A stretch of 64,000 nt of DNA from Saposhnikovia divaricata (Eukaryota > Streptophyta > Magnoliopsida > Apiales > Apiaceae). Both the position numbers and the translations under genes were made by a program. Below the pieces are notes generated by a model, which did no database searches, was not told the origin of the DNA, and was given only the letters and a program-made list of their open reading frames with translations. The stretch covers positions 204,703,148 to 204,767,147 of the forward strand of contig CM071598.1 in the NCBI GenBank assembly GCA_036435485.1, in the 5' to 3' direction. This document shows positions 1 through 9,010 of the stretch, one piece after another (position 1 is the stretch's first letter; every line of letters begins with the position of its first letter).

Positions 1-600
1 CACATATTTAAAGTACTCCAATAAGTTTAACTTGTCCCTGTTAATTTTTTTATTTTACTTTAAAAATGTCTTAAAATATAACTTTAAGTTGTATCTCCAA
101 AAAATAATTTAAGTTTTATTATGTTGATAATATAAAACAAAAACAACATGTTCTATTTAAAAAAATAAAACTAAAAGTTAGAATTTATTTGGAAGATACA
201 AAACCTAGAAATTTTATTTGCACATTTATAGAGTACTCCATTGTTACATATTCTTTGTCACATATTCTTTATAGAGTAGCCTTTGTCACATATTCTTTCT
301 TCTCTTTCTTACTTGCCTCTATTGTTTAATGAACTGAAGAGCAAAAAAAGAAAAGTATTTTTTTAATACAAAAAGAAAAAAAAGAAGAAGATGAAGATAT
401 ATAGATACAACATCAGTTTATGTTTTATATAGATGGAATGAAGATGGAAGATGTTGAGTAGGTAAAAGTCATTTAATTCATTAGCATGGGAAAATGAATA
501 AAATTAAGTATTATCGGTGTAATGTACAGTGTGTATCTTGAAAACCTAAAAACGTCACTTAATATGGGATTTGAATAAAGTCAAAAAATGTCACTTATAA
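1..600. other. AT-rich non-coding stretch
   Basis: Very AT-rich sequence with no open frame of note. It has short repeated phrases around the word acatattcttt (about 245-300) and a purine-rich patch at 340-400. I see no gene. It may be the body of the Stowaway-like element whose right end is at 614, but no matching left terminus was found. Confidence 0.5.
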
Positions 601-614
601 TGGGATGGAGGGAG
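540..614. mobile_element. right terminus of a Stowaway-like MITE
   Basis: The stretch ends in GGATGGAGGGAG followed by TA at 615-616, the usual Stowaway (Tc1/mariner MITE) terminus and TA target. The direct phrases 'cgtcactta' and 'tgtcacttat' precede it. The matching left terminal inverted repeat was not found, so the element is degraded or its left border is divergent. Confidence 0.4.
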
Positions 615-616
615 TA

Positions 617-947
617 CTTCCTTCAAAATTTTTAAATTATATGATTAATACCTATTTTGAGCAGTGTTACAGATTTCGGAAATCGGATCTATTCGGTTGA
701 GGTATCGATTTACGATTTATCGGGTGATTCGATTGAAAAAGGCAATTTTTGTAAAATTGGCCAAATCGGTTCCAAAATTTTGACCGATTTTTTGCCGATT
801 TATCGGCGATTTTTCAGAAATCGACCGATTTCAATAACAGAAATTTTGAGGTTGCATGGTCCAAATTATGGCCTTATGCCTTAGTGGTTCCTATATATCT
901 ATACTTCTAACGTCTATACTATCTATATCTATATTATCTATATTATA
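617..947. other. non-coding stretch rich in ATCGG/CCGAT words
   Basis: At 655-850 the words atcgg, cggat, ccgat and cgattt recur, giving a short open frame that looks like a by-product of the repeated words. From 895 to 947 there are repeats of TCTATA/CTATAT leading into the first Helitron. No gene is supported. Confidence 0.5.
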
Positions 948-1298
948 TCTATACTATATACTTACTATATACTATACTATAATAAGCGAAATGGGGTATA
1001 ATTTGTAGTTTGCTTAACCCCTTTTTGCTTATTTACTATTTTTGGTTATCCCTCCTCCACAACTGTTAGATCTTCAACTCAAATAGATCATGCTCGTTAG
1101 ATACAACAATAGTTATTATATACAGAGGTCTAAGGTTCGATTCCCGCCAACAACATATTAATTTATATTTAATACTAAAAATTATTATATACATAGATGT
1201 AAGGTTAAAATTCTTTCAATAACATATTAAAATTAATATTTATAATATTATACTATACTATAAGCAAATTATAATGCTGTGCACGGGCTATAAGCTAG
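948..1298 (+). mobile_element. non-autonomous Helitron copy 1
   Basis: The 5' region carries TC TATACTAT... then ACTATAATAAGCGAAA. The 3' end has the remains of the hairpin (ctgtGCACGGG) followed by CTATAAGCTAG at 1288-1298 and then T. This matches Helitrons, which begin TC, end CTRR after a 3' hairpin and insert between A and T. The left half of the hairpin has decayed. The exact 5' base is uncertain because TCTATA is repeated upstream. Too short to encode RepHel. Confidence 0.65.
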
Positions 1299-1736
1299 TT
1301 ATTATACTATAATAAGCGGAAGGGGTATAATTTGTAGTTTGGTTAACCCCCAATTTTTTGTTATTCCTCATTCACAACCGTTAGATCTTCAACTCAAATA
1401 GATGATGACCGTTAGATTCAACAATACTAAAAATTGGTATATACAAAGGTCTAAGGTTCGATTCCCGCCAACAAGATATTAATTCAAATTTAATACTAAT
1501 ATATATTATACACAAAGATGTAAGGTTCAAATTCTTTCAATAACATATTAAAATTAATATTTATAATATTATACTACATTATAAACAAATTAAAAAAATT
1601 AAAATTAACCAGTGCTTTTGTAAGGTTCAAATTCTTTCAATAACATATTAAAATTAATATTTATAATATTATACTACATTATAAACAAATTAAAAAAATT
1701 AAAATTAACCAGTGCTTTGCAGGGGCTATAAGCTAG
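1299..1736 (+). mobile_element. non-autonomous Helitron copy 2 with a 100-bp internal duplication
   Basis: It starts straight after copy 1 with TATTATACTATAATAAGC, so the terminal TC is lost. It ends at CTAG 1733-1736 after 'gtgctttgcaggggctata', a decayed hairpin. Positions 1521-1620 and 1621-1720 are near-identical direct repeats with a period of exactly 100 bp that duplicate the 3' part including the hairpin arm. Confidence 0.6.
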
Positions 1737-1742
1737 CATATA

Positions 1743-2019
1743 TCTACACTATACTATAATAAGCAAAAAGGGTATAATTTGTACTTTGGTTACCCCCTAT
1801 TTTGGTTCCTCATTTTTGGTTATCCCCCATTCACAACCCTTAGATCTTCAACTCAAATAGATCATAATAGTTAGATACAACAATACTAAAAGTGGAGGTC
1901 TAAGGTTCGAATCTCGCCAACAACATTTTAATTTAAAATTAATACTAGATTATGTTATATAGAAAGGTTGAAGGTTCGATTCCCACCAACAACATATTAA
2001 TTTAGATTTAATATTAAAA
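1743..2019 (+). mobile_element. 3'-truncated Helitron copy 3
   Basis: Begins TCTACACTATACTATAATAAGC at 1743 and matches the other copies through the 'aaggttcgaatcccgccaacaacat' segment. It stops where copy 4 begins at 2020, with no hairpin or CTAG end of its own. Confidence 0.6.
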
Positions 2020-2426
2020 TCTATACTACTATACTATAATAAGCGAAAGTGGGTATAATTTGTAGTTTGGTTATCCTCTATGTTAGTTCCTCATTTTTGG
2101 TTATCCCCCATTCAGAAACTCAAATAGATCATGACTGTTAGATACAACAATACTAAAAGTTGGAGGTCTAAGGTTCGAATCCCGCCAATAACATTTTAAT
2201 ATAAAATTAATACTAGATTATGTTATATAGAAATGTTGAAGGCTCGATTCCCACCAACAGCATATAAATTTAGATTTAATTCTAAAAATTATTTATATAC
2301 AAAGGTCTAAAATTTGAATTCTCCCAACATATTAAAAGTAATGTTTATAATATTAAATATACTAAACTATACGTAAAGTAAAAAAAAATTAAAAAGTAAT
2401 CCGTGCTTTGCACGGGCTATAATCTA

Positions 2427-2427
<1 letters not shown>
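2020..2427 (+). mobile_element. complete non-autonomous Helitron copy 4
   Basis: Begins TCTATACTACTATACTATAATAAGC at 2020, preceded by A. It ends with the intact hairpin CCGTGCTTTGCACGG (2401-2415) and CTAG at 2424-2427, followed by T. At 408 bp it is non-coding, and it is the best-preserved copy in this left cluster. Confidence 0.8.
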
Positions 2428-2470
<43 letters not shown>

Positions 2471-2656
2471 AAAAGGACCCTGAGATATATCTTAGGAAAT
2501 GTTTCCTAAGATACATATAAAATAATCTTTAAATCTTGCTGGGCCCGCAGGGCTAATTAAAAATCTATGAAATTACTAAAATACCCACCCCATTTTTATA
2601 TATAAAAAGTAGTTATCTCAGGGAACTTACCTGAGATATATCTCAGGCTCCCTACC

Positions 2657-2710
<54 letters not shown>
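2428..2710. mobile_element. short foldback element inside (TA)n and (CT)n runs
   Basis: A (TA)n run (2428-2466) is followed by a unit with near-palindromic ends: cctgagatatatcttagg at about 2478 and cctgagatatatctcagg at about 2630. Then come a (CT)n run (about 2656-2682) and another (TA)n run (2683-2710). A foldback element sitting inside a TA microsatellite fits the layout. There is no coding capacity. Confidence 0.5.
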
Positions 2711-2714
<4 letters not shown>

Positions 2715-3038
2715 AGCAAAAGGGGTTATAATTTGTAGTTTGGTTACCCCCTATTTTGGTTCCTCATTTTTGGTTATCCTCCATTCACAACCGGTAGATC
2801 TTCAACTCAAATAGATCATGACCGTTAGATACAACAATACTAAAAGTTGGAGGTATAAGGTTCGAATCCCGCCAACAACATATTAATTTATATTTAATAC
2901 TAAAAATTATTATATACAAAGATGTAAGGTTCAAATTCTTTCAATAACATATTAAAATTAATATTTATAATATTAAGCTACACTACAAACAAATTATAAA
3001 AAAATTAAAAGTAACCCGTGCTTTATAGTATAAGCTAG
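2711..3038 (+). mobile_element. non-autonomous Helitron copy 5
   Basis: Matches the other copies from AATAAGCAAAAGGGG to the end at CTAG 3035-3038, followed by T... The extreme 5' end is replaced by the preceding TA run, and the hairpin has lost its right arm ('cccgtgctttatagtataag'). Confidence 0.6.
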
Positions 3039-4270
3039 TATTATAAAATAAGGATTTCTAATGTTCTAGGGACATTGTTTTGTATGCCAACTCCAACAAT
3101 AATCCCTATATTCATTCCTTACTATTATAATAATAATAAATTTGAAAGTAACTAGGGAATGACATAAAGACAATCATTGGTGAAATGGAGGGAAATGATT
3201 ATTTTATTGATGGAAATGCAGTTAGGGATGGCTAGTGGTTCCCCAAACGTAGGTAATGGATATTGTTTCCTATTGTTTTAGGGAACCACTAAGACACTGT
3301 TGGAGCACTATTTTGTGTCAAATTCCCTAAATTCTAAGTTTGAAACTCATATAGGGGCAGTTGGACTTGCTCTTAAACTTTACTTCAAGTAGCATTTTGT
3401 GAAAAAAAACACAAAATATTACATGATGTACTGTTTTTGTTAAAAAATGAAAACACTAAACGCGTTTTAGTGTGATATTTGGGACCATCATTTTAAATTA
3501 TGATATTTGAGACCATTGAATTTAAAATTATGATATATGAGGCCAACACCCCCATTAAATTGAAACTTGAAACGGGATGGATTCTAATTACTTACTTATC
3601 TACTAGCTAATAACCTGTGCAACACACGATTCTTTTTGTAATATTGATTAAAAATTCACAATTTTTTTATTATCTATACGTTATTAATTTTTAAACTTTA
3701 TTGATATTTCTAAAGCTAATAATACATATATTTATTTTAATATATCTTTAATGGGGTTCATATTTTAAATTAATGAAAAAATTGTTTATCTTTTAAAACA
3801 TTGCATATTTCAATATATTAGATTGAACAATTTTCATCTATTTGTTTTTAAGATATAATAATTTTTTTTGTAATATTGTACCGTGACGACCAAAATTCTA
3901 CGTAAAATCTAAGATACATGTGACCCCTATGCTATGCACATGTATTATTGTCACTGTTGAACCAGCTATTTCACCATTCATTTCTCTCCTAATTTGTTTT
4001 TATGGACAATAAAAACAAATTTACAAACAAAGCATGCTGACAACTTAACTAATCATATATCAGAATAGTTAAAACTAAGTCTGGCGGCCTGATTTTTAAA
4101 AAATCGGTGGCTAGACATGATTTTTTAAAAATCAGGATAAGTTATGGTTTAGGGTTGTAAACAACCCTAAACCCTAAGTTCCTATACGGTTTAATCGTCA
4201 TTCTGAATATTTCCAAGCCCCAAAATGAAACTGTTGAACCCTAAAGGTTATCTGTTGTGTTTAGGGAAAA
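3039..4270. other. unassigned AT-rich non-coding stretch
   Basis: No credible gene. Visible elements are phrases typical of plant MITEs ('gttggacttgctctta' near 3360), a short three-fold phrase 'atgatatttgagacca' around 3475-3545, a short stem around 4090-4135 (gatttttaaaaaatc and a second copy), and one near-telomeric word aaaccctaaaccctaa near 4167. None is enough for a call. Confidence 0.4.
3603..3640 (-). mobile_element. probable 3' end of a reverse-strand Helitron
   Basis: CTAG at 3603-3606 is followed by ctaataacctgtgcaacacacg, which read on the minus strand is a decayed Helitron 3' hairpin and CTAG terminus before T. The 5' end of the element was not located. Confidence 0.35.
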
Positions 4271-4715
4271 CGCTAGTATAAGTAACGTTTTCGGTGTAAT
4301 TTTAGTGATTTGTTAGATTTTGGTGATGACGTCACTGCTGACGTCACAGCAGATTTTTTTGGCTGAATGGATAGAGGGTGGATCACCATTTTTTGGCGGG
4401 AAAATTGCCAAATCACCATTTTTTTGCGGGAAAACTGCCAAATCACCATTTTGGGGGGGGGGAACGTGTCCAAAAAAAAATCTTAATATTTTTTGGTAGG
4501 ATTTTTTTTTGGGGGGGAATTTGGTGGACAAAATTTTGGCGGGAAAATTTCGACCGCGTCAGCATGCTGATGTCAGTATTGACGTCATCATGATGATGTA
4601 TGCAGTGACGTGATTTTTTTTAAAATTAATTTTAACGATTTGGCGATTTGCTTTGGGGACTAAGTTCTCATTTTAAGAGGTGGTTCTTATTTGATCATCT
4701 CCCTGTATATATATA
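4270..4715. repeat. foldback-type element with TGACGTCA palindromes and a 29-bp tandem repeat
   Basis: It contains TGACGTCA words near 4326, 4339 and 4580, a triplet of about 29-bp units (aaatcaccattttttggcggg..., about 4380-4460), and more gcggg/aaatt units to 4550. The right end (aagttctcattttaagaggtggttc, then catctccc at about 4710) faces, across a TATATATA spacer, the start of the next element, which carries a related inverted end. Short open frames here are by-products of the tandem repeat. Confidence 0.4.
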
Positions 4716-4720
4716 GGGTT

Positions 4721-5455
4721 TGATTTCAAATGAGAACCACTATCTAAAAGAGATCCGGAGAACCATTGGATCCTACTGTAGAACCTATTTTGTTTCGTAA
4801 TAAAAATATAGTGTCCTGCTATTGAATTTCAAAGTCATGCACAAGAAATTAAAATTTCTACAATTGAACTTGCTTCTTCTACGAAGTTCTACAACTGAAC
4901 TTACTTACCATTAAGTTCTACTACAAATCTATTTTGTTTCGTATTAAAAATATAGTGTTCTGCTACTGAATTTCAAAATTATTCACATGAAATTAAAAGT
5001 TCTACAACAGAACTTGCTTTTTCTACAAAATTCTACAAAGAACTTACTTTTTTAACAAACATTCTGCAGCTAAACTTAAAAGCCTGAATTTAAAGTTATG
5101 CACATGAAATTATAATTTCTACAAGTGAACTTGCTTCTTCTACAAAGTTCTACAACTGAACTTAGTTACCATTGAGTTTTAGTGCAAAATCTATTTTGTT
5201 TCGTACTAAAAATATAGTGTTTAGCTAGTAAACTTCAAAGTTTTGCACGTGACATTAAAAGTTCTACAACCGAACTTGCTTTTTCTACAAAGTTTTATGA
5301 CTGAACTTACTTTTCTCAACAAATATTCTATTGTTGAACTTAAAAGTTATGCATCTAAATTGTGAAGTCAAACATATGAATTCTAAAGTTCCGCTACTGA
5401 ACTTATTAGAGTTCTCAGGTTCTCAATTTAGCGTGGTTCTCCATAGAGCGTGACC
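4721..5455. mobile_element. foldback/MITE-like element with internal tandem repeats, in (TA)n
   Basis: It begins after TATATATA with GGGTTTGATTTCAAATGAGAACCAC and ends tagcgtggttctccatagagcgtgaccc before another TATATATA run, so both ends carry 'gagaacca/tggttctc' inverted words. The interior is an imperfect tandem repeat in which 'tctattttgtttcgta..taaaaatatagtgt' recurs near 4787, 4927 and 5190, with 'ttctacaac.gaacttgctt' between. No coding potential. Confidence 0.55.
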
Positions 5456-5675
5456 CATATATATATATATAACAAAATAAACCATATACTTATTTTTTAC
5501 GTCGATTTTGTGTCACGTTTTCTTAGGCCGACACCCGTTGTAATAAATACATATAGATAAAAAAGCAGATTTGATTGAATTAATTAAAAGAAGACGTGGA
5601 ATATTATGATAAAAAACAATGTGAAGATAATAACGATAAATTAACAGTTAACAATAAATAAATAATTCAATTTAT
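5403..5675. repeat. direct duplication, copy 1
   Basis: This segment, starting ttattagagttctcagg, recurs from 5676 with a 273-bp offset. It covers the end of the preceding element, a short (TA)n run and the following 'aaaccatatacttattttttacgtcg' sequence, so the duplication happened after the element inserted. Confidence 0.75.
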
Positions 5676-5727
5676 TTATTAGAGTTCTCAGGTTCTCAAT
5701 TTAGCGTGGTTCTCCATAGAGCGTGAC

Positions 5728-5763
<36 letters not shown>

Positions 5764-5985
5764 CAAAATAAACCATATACTTATTTTTTTACGTCGATTT
5801 TCTGTCACGTTTTCTTAGGTCGACACCCGTTGTAATAAATACATATAGATAAAAAAGCAGATTTGATTGAATTAATTAAAAGAAGACGTGGAATATTATG
5901 ATAAAAAACAGTTAACAATAAATAACAGTTAACAGTTAAAAAGCAGATAATAACGACAAATTAACAGTTAACAATAAATAAATAA
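5676..5985. repeat. direct duplication, copy 2
   Basis: Second copy of 5403-5675. It has a longer TA run (about 5731-5762) and an extra 'aacagttaacag' repeat near 5910-5940, and ends aacaataaataaataaa. Confidence 0.75.
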
Positions 5986-6259
5986 AGAGGGAATGATAAA
6001 AGTTCAAACATTTTATGCCAAGTTTCTCAAGTGCTTCTACTTCTCAAACAGAGAAAGATATTTCTCAAACAGAGAAATATATGCTAATTCTTGTTCACAC
6101 GATCAGGTGTTTCTGTACCAAGATCACTAACAAAAAAAAATCAAACATCCAAAGCAGAAAACAACCAATGGTTACTAATAATCCATAATTATAACTAAAA
6201 TCATTACAAATCATAAATTTAAAATTAAAACGAAGAAATCAAATGTTAAATATAAATTC
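5986..6259. other. unassigned AT-rich stretch
   Basis: No gene is seen. It has a short direct repeat, 'ttctcaaacagagaaa.ata', at about 6042-6082. Confidence 0.4.
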
Positions 6260-7116
6260 AAAACTTAAAAACCAACAAAAAAACAACCTGAAAATCCCAA
6301 AAAATCAGTGGAGCACAAACATAGCCATGTATATTGAAAATTAAACAAAATAATAATAAATAAAAAAACTAAAAAAAATAGACGAAGACAAAAGTAAAAA
6401 AAGAAACAAGAAAAAAGGTTACAAATATGGTGATAAAATTTGATCGTTGGAAGCATGAGTGATATATAAGAATATAAAATTTCTTTTCTATTTCGAATAT
6501 GTAAATTTGAATTCTTTTTCCATACAAATTCAAAAACCTTTTCTATTTCGAATATGTTAATGTTAAAAAAGGAAATTTTGAAATATTAAATTTCTTTTTT
6601 ATTTCGATTATATAAATTTGACTTCTTCCTTCTTACAAATTCGAAAACTTTTTCTATTTCGAAGATGTTAATGTTAAGAAGGAAGTTCTGATTTCTTTTC
6701 TAAAAGATAGGGTCTAAAGAAGGAAGTTTTGATTTTAATTATATAAAATAGAGGAGTTCTAGAAAAATAGATAAATAGGATTCAAGCGATTCTAGAGCTC
6801 CTGGGGGTTCTACTTTATATATTAATAAAATATAATTAAAATCAAAACTTTCTCATTTAGAACCTATTTTTTAGAAAAGAAATCATAACTTTCTTTTTTA
6901 ACATTAACATTAACATCTTCGAATTAGAAAAGGTTTTCGAATTTGTATGAAGAAGAAGTCAAATTTATATATTCAAAATAGATAGAAGTTTTATATTTTA
7001 GAACTTCCTTTTTTAACTTTTACATTTTCAAAATAGAAAAGGTTTTGAATTTGTATAAAAAAAAAAAATCAAATTTACAATCACATATTCGAAATAGAAA
7101 AGAAATTTTATATGCT

Positions 7117-7174
<58 letters not shown>

Positions 7175-7310
7175 CATTGCTTCTAATAATCAAATTTTAT
7201 CACCATATATGTTTGTAGCCCATTTTCTTGACTCTGTGTGCTTTTGTCTTCTTCTATTGTTTTTTAGTGTTTTATTCATTATTATTTATTTTAATTTTTT
7301 TAAAAATGTT
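6260..7310. repeat. large imperfect inverted repeat with ~0.5-kb arms
   Basis: The left arm (about 6260-6800) is the reverse complement, with mismatches and indels, of the right arm (about 6815-7310). Matched pairs include the words around 'ggtgataaaatttgatc' near 6430 and 'gatcaaattttatcaccat' near 7187, and 'ttctatttcgaatatgttaatgtta' near 6542 against 'aacattaacatcttcgaat' near 6902. The right arm is interrupted by a (TA)n run at 7117-7172. A third, partial copy of the inner terminus lies at 7411-7560. Confidence 0.6.
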
Positions 7311-7345
7311 AAAAGGCCGTCGCGAAGCGCGGCTTAGTCAACTAA
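7311..7345 (+). mobile_element. decayed Helitron 3' terminus of a second family
   Basis: GGCCGTCGCGAAGCGCGGC (7315-7333) forms a hairpin and is followed by TTAGTCAACTAAT. A relative at about 54708-54741 has the same hairpin followed by AGTCAACTGG. The layout (hairpin, about 10 nt, CTRR) is Helitron-like, with the CTAG mutated to CTAA. The 5' end of the element is not identified. Confidence 0.4.
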
Positions 7346-7362
7346 TCAACTTGTCTTTCTTT

Positions 7363-7411
<49 letters not shown>

Positions 7412-7413
<2 letters not shown>

Positions 7414-7560
7414 AAAACCCCCAGGAGCTCCGAAATCGCTACAATTATATTTATTTATTTTTCTAGAGCTACTTTATTTTAAATATTAAAATTAAAACTT
7501 CCTTTTTTAGGTCCTATTTTTTAGAAAAGAAAATCGAAATCTTTTTTAAACGTGATAAAA
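7412..7560. mobile_element. terminal fragment of the 6.3-7.3 kb foldback family
   Basis: After a (TA)n run (7363-7411) the sequence AGGAAAACCCCCAGGAGCTC is the reverse complement of 'gagctcctgggggttct' near 6796. The following 'acttccttttttaggtcctattttttagaaaagaa' repeats the right arm. It is a second end of the same family placed against a TA run. Confidence 0.45.
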
Positions 7561-7984
7561 CTTTTCAATTTTTAATATTAATGATTAAAATTTTCTTATT
7601 TATCTTAGAATCGAAAACGATTTAATATCATAAATAAATACCATAATCACATAATAATTGAAGTCGAATCGAAATTGAAATAAAAGTATAACCATAAATA
7701 CGGATTACCCTCCTAGCAATTGTAAACTCATCCTAACAGTATATATATTGAATCTCAATCGATTTTTTATTATCATAGATTTTGTTTTGCACGATTATTC
7801 AATTTTCTTTCATGTTTATCGTTCAGGCTTCCGATGCGATTTGTGGCTTCACTTTTTATAACATATATTTTATCTTCTAATAATAGTTTGCTATTCTCCT
7901 GCAGGATTATATGAAGGATTATTCAAGATAAACAGAGGGTATGTGGAGCAGGAAGATTATTGATTTTCTCTCATCGTTCTTTCT
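7561..7984. other. unassigned stretch
   Basis: AT-rich. A sequence resembling a 3' splice site (ctcctgcag near 7906) followed by a short open stretch ending at a TGA near 7965 is the only gene-like sign, and is too weak for a call. Confidence 0.35.
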
Positions 7985-7986
7985 TA

Positions 7987-8258
7987 CTCCCTCGGTTCCT
8001 TTTTATTAGTCATTTTAGGTTTCTCTTAAAATACCTTTTTATTTGTCACTTTACATTTTCAAAGCATATTTAATGACTATTATTCCATTGATTACCCCTG
8101 TGTTTATACATGTGTTTTCATTTTCTTTCTTGATACATTGAATCATAAGGCTATGTAAGTAATTTTGTAACATCATTAATAACATAAATGTGTATTAATT
8201 ACACTTCCTTGGTTTCTACAAAAATTTCTAAAACAACTAATAAAAAGGACGGAGGGAG
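7987..8258. mobile_element. Stowaway-type MITE
   Basis: The terminal inverted repeats are CTCCCTCGGTTCCTTTTTATTAG at the left and CTAATAAAAAGGACGGAGGGAG at the right, bounded by TA target duplications at 7985-7986 and 8259-8260. At 272 bp with no coding capacity it is typical of Stowaway elements mobilised by Tc1/mariner transposases. Confidence 0.9.
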
Positions 8259-8260
8259 TA

Positions 8261-8566
8261 TTAAATAGGACACTAATCACACTACCGACTTGTTTAATAT
8301 ATATTGAATTCGTATTTATTTGAGTGTAATCATTAGATAGGTATACTATTATTTTGTCCATAGTACTACCAATGAATGTGATCATTATTAATTATAATTT
8401 TATAAGTAGTTCATTACCCACAAGGCAATCCCCAAACTACCACAAATCAAAGCATATAGAGATTGCACCACAATCAATTGAACCAGGCAGGAAAACTACT
8501 TTTGTAATTTGTAGACAAGGATTTTAGTTTTAGTTCTCTAGTATTCTTTATTGTTCTTTATATAAG
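8261..8566. other. non-coding stretch, left flank of the retrotransposon nest
   Basis: No gene. The last bases (ttattgttctttatataag, to 8566) match the right end region of the foldback element near 37080-37100, and the sequence beyond the nest (36644 on) continues that match. The oldest LTR therefore landed inside a copy of this family. Confidence 0.5.
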
Positions 8567-9010
8567 TGTAACAGTCCCAGATCCGGGGTCGGGGACCTGG
8601 TCGTTACGGTCTTAATTTCAATAAACAATCCTTGACTTGAGTCCAAATAAATAAACACATGCTGTGACCCCACAATAATATCCAATCACACACACACACA
8701 CACAACCAGTTATAGTCCTAGAGATGAAATTGAAATAAGTCTCTACTAATAGAATCCATGAATATAATTATTACAACCCAAAATGATCGCAACATAAGTT
8801 TAAAAGTTCTTGCCGTTGATTAACTTTAATTATACATATAATTAAGGTTGAAAACAAAAGCTGTCGGTCTAGGATACCTCAGCAATGGCAGCGATAAACT
8901 CAACGGGTAGTCCTCTGGCTGGAGTCACCTACTTGCGCCGAGTGCGCCTTACGCGGGCCATCAGACCTAGCTATTGTTGTGATATAATAAATAAAGCAAG
9001 GGTGAGCAAC

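Noticed and set aside
657..884. 75-codon frame with repeated ATCGG-derived residues
   Set aside because: It follows from repeated short words; no start context, no homology recognised.
4163..4182. Telomere-like words (aaaccctaaaccctaa)
   Set aside because: Only two units, too few for an interstitial telomeric repeat.
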